Source: Planctomycetota bacterium (lineage in GTDB: Bacteria > Planctomycetota > UBA1135 > GCA-002748355). Taken from it: a stretch of DNA of 64,000 nucleotides. The translations under genes and the position numbers were made by a program. How positions within the stretch are numbered: the stretch's first letter is position 1; each line of letters opens with the position of its first letter. Of the stretch, positions 51,377-60,861 are shown piece by piece. The stretch covers positions 62,001 to 126,000 of the forward strand of contig PDSF01000032.1 in the NCBI GenBank assembly GCA_002748355.1. Direction: 5' to 3'. The notes beneath the pieces were generated by a model, which worked only from the letters and a program-made list of their open reading frames with translations, was not told where the DNA came from and ran no database searches.

Positions 51377-52594
51377 ATGATCAGCTTGCCCCCCCTCACC
51401 CTCTCTCTACTCCTTGCCGCCTCAGTTTCGGCGCAAGGGAGCATCCTCGTCGACCATCGCTGCACCGACCTGAAAGCCATCCCCATCGCCGCGATCGCCA
51501 AGGCCAAAAAGTCGCTGCACATCGTCTATGGCCACACCTCGCACGGCAGCCAATTGACCACGGGCATGTCCGGGCTCGTCAAGTTCACCGGCGGCGTCGG
51601 TGGCCCGCAGTTCGCGTGGAACCGGGGCGGATCCAACGGCGCCCTCGACCTACACGACCGCGGTATGGCCGGTGATGTCGGCTACTACCCCAAGTGGGTC
51701 AACGAGACGAAGAAGTATCTCGACAACCCCGCACACGCCCACGTCAATGTCGTGATCTGGTCCTGGTGCGGCCAGGTCTCCCGGCTCAGCAGCGCGCAAC
51801 TGATCAGCAACTATCTCAAGCCGATGAGCGAGCTGGAGAAGAAGTACCCCAAGCGCAGCTTCGTCTACATGACGGGCCACCTGGACATCCGGCGCCGCAG
51901 CAATACAACAGCGCGCAACGAGCAGATCCGTGAGTACTGCCGCAAGAACGGCAAGGTGCTCTTCGACTTCGCGGATATCGAGAGCTACTCCCCCGACGGG
52001 CGCTGGTATCCCTACGCGGACGACGCCTGCAACTACTACGACTCGAAGCTGAAGAAGCTGGGGAACTGGGCCATCGAGTGGCAGAACAAGCACAAGAAGG
52101 GCGTCGACTGGTATGACTGCTCTTCTGCCCACTCCCAGCCGCTCAACGCCAACCTCAAGGCCTACGCCGCCTGGTGGCTTTGGGCCCGGCTCGCTGGCTG
52201 GAAGCCTGGCCTAGATAGCGATCGCGGACACGTATCCACGACGAAGAGCGGCCCCGTCCGCTTCTCCCTGGATGCCGGCAGCCAACATGCTCAACAGTTT
52301 TTCCTGATGCTGGGCTCGGCCTCAGGGACCCAGCCCGGAATGCGCGTCAACTCCAAGCTCAGCATCCCTCTCAACTACGATGCCTTCACCGGCCTCGGGC
52401 TCTCCGCGATCAACACGCCTGTCTTCGCCAAATTCTTGGGCAAGCTGGATCGCAATGGCAGCGCAACGGCAACTCTCACCCTGCCGCGGTTGAACCTCGC
52501 CAGCTCCGGCATCCGCCTCGACTTTGCCTACCTGCTTTTCGCCAAGAAAGCCGGCTTCACCTCCCAAGCCCTAGAGCTGCGTCTGCGCCGCTGA
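51377..52594 (+). CDS. secreted SGNH/GDSL-like protein with beta C-terminal domain
   Basis: 405 residues. Signal peptide 1-20 (AASVSA before QG). The N-terminal half reads like an SGNH hydrolase relative: YGHTSHGSQ near residue 50 is the likely nucleophile strand (Ser), VVIWSWCGQVSRL follows, and VYMTGHLDIRRRSN with a later DWYDCSSAHSQPLN could supply the other catalytic residues. The exact triad is uncertain. The last ~115 residues form a separate beta domain (GSASGTQPGMRVNSKL to RLRR) seen on other exported proteins in this kind of genome. The substrate is unknown. Confidence 0.8.
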   Translation: MISLPPLTLSLLLAASVSAQGSILVDHRCTDLKAIPIAAIAKAKKSLHIVYGHTSHGSQLTTGMSGLVKFTGGVGGPQFAWNRGGSNGALDLHDRGMAGDVGYYPKWVNETKKYLDNPAHAHVNVVIWSWCGQVSRLSSAQLISNYLKPMSELEKKYPKRSFVYMTGHLDIRRRSNTTARNEQIREYCRKNGKVLFDFADIESYSPDGRWYPYADDACNYYDSKLKKLGNWAIEWQNKHKKGVDWYDCSSAHSQPLNANLKAYAAWWLWARLAGWKPGLDSDRGHVSTTKSGPVRFSLDAGSQHAQQFFLMLGSASGTQPGMRVNSKLSIPLNYDAFTGLGLSAINTPVFAKFLGKLDRNGSATATLTLPRLNLASSGIRLDFAYLLFAKKAGFTSQALELRLRR

Positions 52595-52748
52595 ATGGAG
52601 CGAAAGCTCGCGGCGGCAGCGCAGATTCTTGAGTATCCTGTCGTCCCGAGCCCTGACGAGGCCACCTTGCAGTGTCCGGATACTCCGGTGGCAGCCTCTG
52701 TTTCCACCCAGGAACAGAAATGCCCCGAGAATCGCCGATTCGGCTGAC

Positions 52749-54239
52749 ATGCAGCGTGTCTTGGATCTGCAAGTCGAGTTGTGGCGGAAGATAGCGAGTT
52801 CGAATCGCTGCCTGGTTTCAGCGGATAAGCCCGAACTGCAGCAAGCCCTGCTCGACTTCGACTCTAGCTTTCCCGATAGCTTCTTTTCGATAGAGGAGCA
52901 GGCAGTCCTCCGTACAGCCCGCACTTCCCCCTACCTGCTCATCGGGGATTTCCACACGCTTCCAGCAGCTCAGCTGCAGGCCGCTCGCTGGCTGCGCCGC
53001 ATCAAACCTCGCTACCTGGCGGTCGAAATCTTCAGCAGCAACATGCAGGAGAGCGTCGACCGTTGGAGCGCCAGTTCCAAGCCCGCTAGCGCCCTGCTCG
53101 AAGAGCTGAGCTTTGCCCGGAACTGGCCCTGCATCTCGCCCCGCGGATACCTTGAGCTGCTCGAGTCCGCCCGCGAACTAGGCTGCAGAATCCTCGCAGC
53201 GGAGCATCCTCAACACTTCTCAGAGAATCCTCCCGGCCTCGAGAAACGAGACGCCCACTTCGCCCAATACCTCAAGCAGCACGGGCGCGGATGCACAGCC
53301 ATGCTCGTCGGGGACGTGCACTTGCGCCCAACCGCTCTCCCGAGCCGGCTCGGGAACGCGACGGTGGTCCTGCATCAGAACCAAGCGAAATACCACTTCC
53401 TAATGACCCGCCAAGGCATGGAGCCGCCGGGATACATCCAGCTCGCTCCCCGCCGCTACTGCTGGCAGGGCGTCCACCCACTGCTCGTCGAAGAGAGCTG
53501 TCTGCGAAGCTATAGCCGCGAAGAGGATGCCTACCTCCCGCAGCCAGCCGAGTGGTTCGCCGAACTGGCCGGACGCATCGGTGGACTGCTTGAGATCGAA
53601 GCCTCACCGATCCCGACTCTGCTGACGACGCACGACCCCGAGCAGCGCAGCCTGCTGGCGACCATCGCGAAGAAGCCGAAACAGGCACGACGCCTCATCG
53701 CTGCCCTACGAATTCGCGGAAGTGAGCCGATCTCCAAGGAGACCATCGTCCTCCACGAGACCGGGACCAACCACGTCAGCGAAGCACTGGGACGTTGGCT
53801 ACTCTCGACCCACATCCCAGAAACTCGGCAGCGGAGTAACGGCTTGCTGCAGGTGGTCGCCGATACCCGACTCGAATCGGCTGGCTTCCTCTGTTCCATC
53901 CTGGTCAACCCGCTGCGCCGCCCCAAGCCATTGCTCTTCTACCGCGATGCCCTGGGCATCGAAGCCCAATACCACAAGCTCGGGGACCTAGCACGGCGCC
54001 TCGAAGAAGGGATATCTCTCGGAACGCTGCTCGGCACCGAGAAGTGGCCGAAGACGATAAGTCCCGAGGGAATGCTACTCACCCGGGTCGTCGGCCAATC
54101 CCTGGGTTCGCGACTGCGTTCGATCTGGTTACAAAGCGACGAAAAGCGCGGCCAGGTTCTCGAACTGCTGACCCTACCGCTCGAGAGCAAGGGCGATCTA
54201 CAGGGCTTCAGCGAGAGGCTGCAGAGCATCCTCTCCTGA
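52749..54239 (+). CDS. ChaN-like (haem-binding uptake domain) protein
   Basis: 496 residues from the ATG at 52749; a further 40 codons are open upstream and the start is uncertain. The N-terminal half fits the ChaN/Haem_bd_uptake fold: YLLIGDFHTLPAAQLQAARWL near residue 55, then YLAVEIFSSNMQES and AMLVGDVHLRPTAL. ChaN binds haem in iron uptake and the fold is related to TraB and erythromycin esterase. The C-terminal half (about 230-496) is unrecognised and roughly doubles the usual length. Function is therefore only suggested. Confidence 0.7.
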   Translation: MQRVLDLQVELWRKIASSNRCLVSADKPELQQALLDFDSSFPDSFFSIEEQAVLRTARTSPYLLIGDFHTLPAAQLQAARWLRRIKPRYLAVEIFSSNMQESVDRWSASSKPASALLEELSFARNWPCISPRGYLELLESARELGCRILAAEHPQHFSENPPGLEKRDAHFAQYLKQHGRGCTAMLVGDVHLRPTALPSRLGNATVVLHQNQAKYHFLMTRQGMEPPGYIQLAPRRYCWQGVHPLLVEESCLRSYSREEDAYLPQPAEWFAELAGRIGGLLEIEASPIPTLLTTHDPEQRSLLATIAKKPKQARRLIAALRIRGSEPISKETIVLHETGTNHVSEALGRWLLSTHIPETRQRSNGLLQVVADTRLESAGFLCSILVNPLRRPKPLLFYRDALGIEAQYHKLGDLARRLEEGISLGTLLGTEKWPKTISPEGMLLTRVVGQSLGSRLRSIWLQSDEKRGQVLELLTLPLESKGDLQGFSERLQSILS

Positions 54240-54261
54240 GCTCCTGCCGCTCTGCACCCGA

Positions 54262-56295
54262 CTAGAGCCTCTCCCGCTGCCAGGCCTGGTCAGCACGGTC
54301 CTGCTCCCAGCAGGCCACGAGTTGCCCCTCGCCTTCGAGCTGCGGCGTCTCCTGCCGGCACTGCTCGGTCGCCAATGGGCAACGCGCGGCGAAGGCGCAG
54401 CCTGCCGGATCGCGGTCGGGCGAAGGCGGGTCTCCGGGCAACAAAACCCGCTTACGCTCGGCTTCCACGACCGGATCGGGAACGGGAACCGCGGAGAGCA
54501 GCGCCTGGGTATACGGATGCCGTGGTGTGGCAAAGAGCTGCTTGGCGGGAGCGGTTTCGACGATGCGCCCGAGATACATCACCGCCACTCGGTCGCAGAG
54601 ATGACGCACCACCGACAGATCGTGGGCGATGAACAGGTAGCTAAGACCGCGCCGCTCGCGCAACTCCTCGAGTAGCTCGAGAACCTGCGCCTGGATGGAT
54701 ACATCGAGAGCAGAAACCGGCTCGTCGAGGAGAAGCAGCTCGGGATCGAGGGCGAGGGCACGGGCGATGCCGATGCGCTGGCGCTGCCCGCCACTGAACT
54801 CGTGCGGATAGCGATTGAGAAAACGCGGGTCGAGCCCGACCTGGAGCATCAGCTCCGTGCAGCGCAGCAGCTTGTCCTTGCCCCGAGCCAGCCGGTGGAT
54901 CTCGAGAGGCTCGCTCAGGATCGAACGCACGGTCATCCGCGGATCGAGGGAGGCGAAGGGGTCTTGAAAGACCATCTGCACCCTGCGCCGCAAGGCGAGC
55001 AGGCGCTTACCTCTGCGGCCAAAAACGTCCTCGCCGCCGATGCGGGCTTCGCCCTGCTGTACCGGCGCGAGCCCGACCAGGGCGCGAGCAGTGGTACTCT
55101 TGCCGCAGCCACTCTCTCCAACGAGCCCCAGCGTCTCACCTTGGTGGATGGTGAAGTCGACACCATCGACCGCCCGGATCGGGCGGCCGGGGCTACGCCC
55201 GGGGAACTGCACTTTGAGATCCCGAAGCTCTAAGAGCGGGGCCGTATCCACACCTCGCAAACGTCGCGCAGCATCGCTCGAGGTCAGGGCGAAGCTGGGG
55301 AGCTCCAGGTGGCAGGAAATCTGATGCGGAGTCCCATCGCCGATCTCGCGCAGTTGCGGATCCTCTTCCGCGCAGCGAGGTTCAACAAAGCTGCAGCGCT
55401 CGCGGAAAGGACAGCCGCTGGGGAGATTGGCGAGGTCTGGTGGCTGACCGCCGATCGGCTGTAGGGTCGCCCCTTCCTGGTCGAGACGTGGAATCGATCC
55501 CAGAAGGCCACGCGTATAGGGATGTGATGGCCGAGCAAAGAGTTCTCGGCAGCCAGCCATCTCGACGATGCGCCCGGCATACATCACCAGGACGCGATGC
55601 GCATACGCCGCCACAACGCCGAGGTCATGGGTGATCAGCACGATGCTCATCCCACGCCGCTCCTGCAGGCCGTGCAGGAGTTCGAGGATCTGCGCCTGAA
55701 CCGTCACGTCGAGGGCAGTCGTCGGCTCGTCGGCGATCAAGATCTCAGGGTCGCCCGCGAGCATCATCGCAATCATCGCCCGCTGCCGCATACCGCCGGA
55801 GAACTCGTGCGGATACTGCTCGACCCGAAGCTCGGGATCGGGAATACCCACCTCCGCCAGCGCTTGCACCGCCGCCTCGCGCTTCTTGCGGCCGCGCAGC
55901 CCCCGGTGCAAGTGGAGCATTTCGCCGATCTGGGTGCCCAGGGTGAGGAAGGGATTGAGCGCGGTCATCGGATCCTGGAAGACCATCGCGATCTTGCGCC
56001 CACGGATCTTGCGGAACATCGACTCGCTACTAGCCAGGAGATCCTGGTCCTGGACCTGCAGCTGCTCAGCATCGATCCGGGCATTGGGCGGCAAAAGCCC
56101 AAGCAAGGCCATATGACTGACGCTCTTGCCTGAGCCGGATTCACCCACCACCCCAAGAGTCTCACCACGCCGTAGGGAATAGCTCAAACCACGTACGGCC
56201 CGCACCACCCCGTCCTCGGTGCGAAACTCGACCTGGAGTCCATCCAGCTCAAGCAAGATCTCGTCAGAGCCGCGCGGTTTCGTGCCTCCGCTCAT
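54262..56295 (-). CDS. peptide ABC transporter ATP-binding protein, two ATPases fused
   Basis: 677 residues carrying two full ABC ATPase domains in one chain (DppD-DppF or OppD-OppF type). First: Walker A GESGSGKS, signature FSGGMRQRAMIA; second: GESGCGKS, signature FSGGQRQRIGIARAL, with DEP Walker B regions in each. Each half ends in the oligopeptide-transporter tail that includes the FARPSHPYTRGLL and FATPRHPYTQALL blocks; the first is followed by a Cys set (GCPFRERCSFVEPRC), the second by GCAFAARC. It powers the two permeases encoded upstream, with a four-base overlap. No substrate-binding protein gene is adjacent. Confidence 0.95.
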   Translation of the reverse strand: MSGGTKPRGSDEILLELDGLQVEFRTEDGVVRAVRGLSYSLRRGETLGVVGESGSGKSVSHMALLGLLPPNARIDAEQLQVQDQDLLASSESMFRKIRGRKIAMVFQDPMTALNPFLTLGTQIGEMLHLHRGLRGRKKREAAVQALAEVGIPDPELRVEQYPHEFSGGMRQRAMIAMMLAGDPEILIADEPTTALDVTVQAQILELLHGLQERRGMSIVLITHDLGVVAAYAHRVLVMYAGRIVEMAGCRELFARPSHPYTRGLLGSIPRLDQEGATLQPIGGQPPDLANLPSGCPFRERCSFVEPRCAEEDPQLREIGDGTPHQISCHLELPSFALTSSDAARRLRGVDTAPLLELRDLKVQFPGRSPGRPIRAVDGVDFTIHQGETLGLVGESGCGKSTTARALVGLAPVQQGEARIGGEDVFGRRGKRLLALRRRVQMVFQDPFASLDPRMTVRSILSEPLEIHRLARGKDKLLRCTELMLQVGLDPRFLNRYPHEFSGGQRQRIGIARALALDPELLLLDEPVSALDVSIQAQVLELLEELRERRGLSYLFIAHDLSVVRHLCDRVAVMYLGRIVETAPAKQLFATPRHPYTQALLSAVPVPDPVVEAERKRVLLPGDPPSPDRDPAGCAFAARCPLATEQCRQETPQLEGEGQLVACWEQDRADQAWQRERL

Positions 56296-57416
56296 GACTT
56301 CTCCTCTAGCCGTGGATCCAGGGCATCACGCAGCCCGTCGCCGAGGAAGTTCAGCGCGAAGAGGGTTCCGCCCAGGGCGAGACCGGGGAAGAGCACGAAC
56401 CACCAGTACACCCGCAGCCCGTTGATCGCTTCGATCCCGTCATTGGCCAGCAGTCCCCAGGAGACGTCCGGCGCTTCAACCCCCAGGCCGAGGAAGGACA
56501 GAAAGGCCTCGAAGAGCATCACCCGCGGGATGGTCAGGGTCAGATAGACCAGGACGACCGAGAAGACATTGGGGATCAGGTGTCGAAAGAGGATCCTCGC
56601 TGTGCCTGCCCCAAGCACTTGGGAAGCCTCGATGAACTCCTTGTGCTTGAGCGAGAGCACCTGGCCGCGAACCACGCGTGCCATCGTTAGCCAGTAGACC
56701 GCTCCGATCACCGCAAAGAACACCACGCGGCGGCCGATACCGTACGACTCAAACCATGCCTGATTGGAGCGAATGATGGTGATAATGAAGATCACCACGA
56801 AGATGAAAGGCACCGAGTACAAGACGTCGACGATCCGCATCATCAGGTTGTCGATACGGCCGCCCAGGTAGCCCGAGAGGGCCCCATAGGTCACGCCGAT
56901 GAGCAGGGAAACGATGGTCGCCACCAAGCCCACCATCAGCGACAACCGACCACCCCAGAGGATGCGCGATAGCAGGCAGCGGCCTTTGCTATCGGTGCCG
57001 AGCAAGGGCACGACCTCGTAGCCACCAAAGATCTCGGCGCGCAGCTTCAGGAGGAAGCGGTCGTGAACGGCAAAGCTCTCTAGGTCATACTCATCCAGAG
57101 ACCAGCCGCTTCGAAAGAGGAAGCTCTCAGCGCCGCCAGGGCCCGGCGACTGCAGTGCAGGAGCTCGATACTGCTGCGGCAAGTCGACCCGCGCCGGGGG
57201 CGCAATCGGCAGCAAGGGCGTGAAGAAGCAGATCGCGACCAAGGCCAACAGGGCCCACATACTGAATCGCGCCAACCGCATCTTCTTGAAGCGGCGCATG
57301 GCGTCCTTCCACAGCGAGTTGCCGCGGACCTTTGCCGCCTCGTTCAGCAGAAGCTCAAGCTCTTGGGGACTCCGGCCAAAACCATCTCCGGCACCGTTTT
57401 TCGCGATCGTCGTCAT
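56292..57416 (-). CDS. peptide ABC transporter permease (DppC/OppC type)
   Basis: 374 residues. An N-terminal OppC-type segment and first helix (WALLALVAICFFTPLLP), an exported loop of about 80 residues, then the binding-protein-dependent permease core with about five helices. The EAA motif region reads EFIEASQVLGAGTARILFRHLIPNV, which docks on the ATPase. Starts three bases after the upstream permease's stop and overlaps the ATPase start, so all three are one operon. Confidence 0.94.
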   Translation of the reverse strand: MTTIAKNGAGDGFGRSPQELELLLNEAAKVRGNSLWKDAMRRFKKMRLARFSMWALLALVAICFFTPLLPIAPPARVDLPQQYRAPALQSPGPGGAESFLFRSGWSLDEYDLESFAVHDRFLLKLRAEIFGGYEVVPLLGTDSKGRCLLSRILWGGRLSLMVGLVATIVSLLIGVTYGALSGYLGGRIDNLMMRIVDVLYSVPFIFVVIFIITIIRSNQAWFESYGIGRRVVFFAVIGAVYWLTMARVVRGQVLSLKHKEFIEASQVLGAGTARILFRHLIPNVFSVVLVYLTLTIPRVMLFEAFLSFLGLGVEAPDVSWGLLANDGIEAINGLRVYWWFVLFPGLALGGTLFALNFLGDGLRDALDPRLEEKS

Positions 57417-57419
57417 GGC

Positions 57420-58367
57420 TCAGTCCAGGGTCACGCGCGGATCGAGAATGGTGTAGCAGACGTCGACGAGAAGGTTCATCGAGTAGACGAGGGTCGTGTA
57501 GAGCATCACGCAGCCCATCGACAGCGTGTAGTCGCGATTGATGGCGCTCTGCACGAAATAGGTGCCGATGCCAGGGATGGCAAAGATCTTCTCGATCACC
57601 AGTGAGCCGGTCAGGATGCCGGCGATAGCCGGACCGAGGAAGGAGATGACCGGAAGCAGCCCGCCACGAAGCGCATGCTGGATGACGACGCGCGCCGGCC
57701 GCAGTCCCTTGGCCCGCGCGGTCCGGATGTAGTCCTGGCTCATCACTTCGAGCAGCCCCGTCCGTGTCAGCCGGGCGAGATAGGCGGCGAAGGGCGAGCC
57801 CAGGCAGATGGCCGGCAGAATCAAGTAGCGGACATCGCCCCAGCCCGCAGCCGGAAAGATTGGGATCGAGATGACAAAGATCAGGATCAGGACCGAGGCG
57901 ATCACGAAGTTGGGTAAGGCAATGCCCAAGGTGGCGCAGATCATCAGCGTGGTGTCGAGCAAGCCACCTCGACGTATCGCCGAGACCATGCCTGCAGCGG
58001 TCCCCAGCGCCAGTGCAAAGAGCAGAGCCAAGGAGCCCAGCGCGATCGAACGCGGCAGCCCCTCCCCCAGGATCTCGCTGACCCGGTAGCCCTCCTGACG
58101 CAGGCTCGGACCAAAGTTGAAGGTCGCAGCCCGGCCAAGGTGGAGGAGGTATTGCTCGAAAAGCGGCAGGTCGAGGCCGTATTCGCGCTCCAGCGCCTCC
58201 TTCGCCGCCTCAGATATATCCCGTCCCTGCTGCGCGAACGGGCCACCATCGACCGAGCGCATCAGGAAAAACGAAAGGGTGAACACGACCCAAAGGGTCG
58301 CCAGCATCCAGAGCAGGCGGCTGAACAGGAAACGCGGGAAGGGGCCGCGGAAGAAAGAGGCGAGCAT
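57420..58367 (-). CDS. peptide ABC transporter permease (DppB/OppB type)
   Basis: 316 residues from the ATG at 58367; an alternative TTG adds 18 residues. Six helices are predicted: the first at about 10-30, then a long exported loop, then the core. The EAA motif is DYIRTARAKGLRPARVVIQHAL, typical of DppB/OppB. First gene of the three-gene transporter operon. The neighbour on the other strand is a phosphatase, not a substrate-binding protein, so the binding protein must be elsewhere or the operon is incomplete. Confidence 0.93.
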   Translation of the reverse strand: MLASFFRGPFPRFLFSRLLWMLATLWVVFTLSFFLMRSVDGGPFAQQGRDISEAAKEALEREYGLDLPLFEQYLLHLGRAATFNFGPSLRQEGYRVSEILGEGLPRSIALGSLALLFALALGTAAGMVSAIRRGGLLDTTLMICATLGIALPNFVIASVLILIFVISIPIFPAAGWGDVRYLILPAICLGSPFAAYLARLTRTGLLEVMSQDYIRTARAKGLRPARVVIQHALRGGLLPVISFLGPAIAGILTGSLVIEKIFAIPGIGTYFVQSAINRDYTLSMGCVMLYTTLVYSMNLLVDVCYTILDPRVTLD

Positions 58368-58580
58368 CGGGAGGCCGAGCTTAGCGGCAGCGGCGCAAGC
58401 ACCAAAGCGCGAGTGCAGCAAGGAGTCGGCACCAAGATCGGCATTGAGCCTTCCTCGCGCTGCGCTCCGCCGGGCAACAAGGATTGCTGCCCCAGGATTT
58501 GCTTCGAAGGCGCCTGGCGGCTACGAGCAGTGTTGCTCATGCGCCCTTCGCCGAGCATCGCCTCTCGCTATGGAGCCTTC

Positions 58581-60725
58581 ATGCCGCAACTCCGCGCCCT
58601 GCCCCCCTTCCTCGCCTTCCTCGGCGTACTGCCGACCGTCGCCCTGGCCCAGGTGCCGACGAACGAAACTCTCACCGCCACCCTGTGGATCCAGCATTCA
58701 CCGGAGTACCGAGCAAGCTGCAGCCAGGCCTACCTGCTGGCAGCGAAGCAACTGGAGCTGGCGTTGAAGGACCCCAAGTGGAGCGCCGCCCTGGAGCAGA
58801 GCAGCGAAGCGGCCGCCCGCCTCGACGCCAAGCAGAAGCGCGCCGTCATTCTCGACCTGGACGAGACCGTCCTCGACAACAGCCGCTACGCAGCCCGCAT
58901 GCTTCAAGACGGCAGAGAATTCTCCCCCAAGACCTGGTCCGCCTGGGTGCGCGAAGAGCAGGCCACCGCAGTTCCCGGCGCCCTGGCCTTCACCCGCCTG
59001 GCCCAGAAGCGCGGCGTCCACCTCTACTACCTCAGCAATCGGCGCCAAACGAATCTGGCAGCGACCCGGCGCAACCTCCGCAAGCTCGGCTTCCCCATCT
59101 CGGAAAAGGACGCGAGCTTCCTCCTTCGCACCGACAGCTCCGACAAAGCCGCCCGGCGTAGAACGGCAGCAGCGGGCCACCGCATCCTCCTCCTGCTCGG
59201 CGACAGCCAGGGAGATTTCTCCTCGGCCTTCCGTGGCCAGAGCAGCCTGAAGCAGCGCGCCCTATACGCCAGCTACCAAGAGCACTGGGGCAAGGACTGG
59301 ATCACCCTGCCGAACCCGAACTATGGTTCCTGGCTCTCGGCCCTGAGCAGCAAGGGCTCGAAGCTCGAACGGCTGGCGGCGCTGCGCGCCCAGCTCGATG
59401 CCGGACGCCCGGCGCCGCAGTGGGGCCTGAGCGCGACCAAGCCCCACCCCAAGCTGGCTGGCGGCCCTATGAACGCCTGGACCGGCATGCGCGAGTCCTG
59501 CGTCTGGGTGCAAAGCAAAGACAGCGCGCGCGTCCAGCTCCGCTACTGGGAGAGCGGCAGCATGGCCAGCTCCCGCATGAGCAAGGAGCTGCGCAGCCGC
59601 CCCGAAAGCGACCACATCACCCTCTTCGAGCTGCACAATCTCAAGTCCGGCACCCAATACAGCTACGAGCTCTACCTCGATGGAACTCGAGTCGAGCTGC
59701 CCTGGCCGCTGCGCTTCCGGACCAAGCCGCAGTGGCGCTACCGGCGCCCAGCCCCCGACCTAAGCTTCGTCTTCGGCTCGGGCCTCTATATCAACGACCC
59801 GGTGGTCGATCGCCCCGGCCGCCCCTACGGCGGCGACTACGAAACGCTGCTCTCAGCGGCCAAGGAGCAGCCGGACTTCATGATCTGGCTCGGCGACAAT
59901 TGCTACTACCGCGCCCCCGACCTGCAGAGTCCCGAAGCCATGCGGCGGCGCCAACGACACGACCGCGCCTTCCCCCAGCTGCAAGCGCTGCTCGGCATGA
60001 CCCAGCACTACGCGATCTGGGACGACCACGACTACGGACCCAACAACTCCGACCGCGGCTGGATGTTCAAGGAAGCCGCCCTCGAGGTCTTCGCCGACTA
60101 CTGGCCGCAGCCGGCCCTCGGCACTCGCGAAGCCCCAGGCTGCTTCTTCACCTTCGAGTGGAGCGACGCCCAGTTCTTCATGCTCGACAACCGCTACCAC
60201 CGCTCGCCGAACAACGCGCCGGACTCCACCGACAAACGCATGTTCGGCAAGGCGCAGATGCAGTGGCTGAAGGACAACCTCCGCAGCAGCCATGCCCGCT
60301 TCAAGTTCATCGTCGCCGGCAACCAGATGCTCAATCCGCTGTGCTTCTTTGAAGCCTTTGGCCATTACCCGCACGAGCAGCAGGAGCTCTTCGACTTCCT
60401 GGTCCGCGAAAAGATCGGCGGGGTGCTCTTCCTCTCCGGCGACCGTCATGCCGGCGAACTCATCCGCTATCGGCACGAGCGCAGCAAGCACGCCTGGTAT
60501 GACTTCACCAGCTCGCCGCTGGCCTCAGGCGGCAGCGGCTATAAGCCGGAAGCGAAGAACCCGGCCCGCGTCCCGGGCACCTGGGTCACCCACACCCGCC
60601 ACTACGGAAAGGTCCGTCTCCTGGGCAGGGGGAAGCAGCGCCGCGCGGTCATGAGCATCCACGACAAGAACGGCAAGATGCTCTGGGAGCACAGCGTCCT
60701 GGCCGAGGAACTCTGGCGTTTCTGA
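58581..60725 (+). CDS. secreted fusion of HAD acid phosphatase (5'-nucleotidase e(P4)-like) and PhoD-like phosphatase
   Basis: 714 residues with a signal peptide (1-23, ending ALA before Q). Residues about 30-255 are a class B acid phosphatase/lipoprotein e(P4)-like HAD domain: DLDETVLDNS (92-101; Asp92, Asp94), LSN (151-153), GDSQGDFSS (207-215) and PNPNYGSW (245-252). After a 40-residue linker, residues about 290-710 are a PhoD-type metallophosphatase: a beta N-terminal part, then FVFGSGLYIN, WLGDNCYY, WDDHDYGPNN and SGDRHAGE. Both halves keep their main catalytic residues, so it may release phosphate from two ester types. GGAG precedes the ATG. Confidence 0.9.
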   Translation: MPQLRALPPFLAFLGVLPTVALAQVPTNETLTATLWIQHSPEYRASCSQAYLLAAKQLELALKDPKWSAALEQSSEAAARLDAKQKRAVILDLDETVLDNSRYAARMLQDGREFSPKTWSAWVREEQATAVPGALAFTRLAQKRGVHLYYLSNRRQTNLAATRRNLRKLGFPISEKDASFLLRTDSSDKAARRRTAAAGHRILLLLGDSQGDFSSAFRGQSSLKQRALYASYQEHWGKDWITLPNPNYGSWLSALSSKGSKLERLAALRAQLDAGRPAPQWGLSATKPHPKLAGGPMNAWTGMRESCVWVQSKDSARVQLRYWESGSMASSRMSKELRSRPESDHITLFELHNLKSGTQYSYELYLDGTRVELPWPLRFRTKPQWRYRRPAPDLSFVFGSGLYINDPVVDRPGRPYGGDYETLLSAAKEQPDFMIWLGDNCYYRAPDLQSPEAMRRRQRHDRAFPQLQALLGMTQHYAIWDDHDYGPNNSDRGWMFKEAALEVFADYWPQPALGTREAPGCFFTFEWSDAQFFMLDNRYHRSPNNAPDSTDKRMFGKAQMQWLKDNLRSSHARFKFIVAGNQMLNPLCFFEAFGHYPHEQQELFDFLVREKIGGVLFLSGDRHAGELIRYRHERSKHAWYDFTSSPLASGGSGYKPEAKNPARVPGTWVTHTRHYGKVRLLGRGKQRRAVMSIHDKNGKMLWEHSVLAEELWRF

Positions 60726-60779
60726 GGGCCCGGAAGCCCTGGGGTCCCCCCTTCTTCTCGCGAAGAGGCTGCATTGTCC

Positions 60780-60802
60780 GTAAGCGTTGCTTGACGCCCA
60801 CC
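60780..60802. repeat. IS66 left terminal inverted repeat
   Basis: GTAAGCGTTGCTTGACGCCC plus ACC, identical to the reverse complement of 62567-62589. Confidence 0.92.
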
Positions 60803-60861
60803 TTGACTTTCCAGTGTGTAGCTCTCGGTATCAGAGCACGGAGGCCAGTAGGCGCTCCCGC

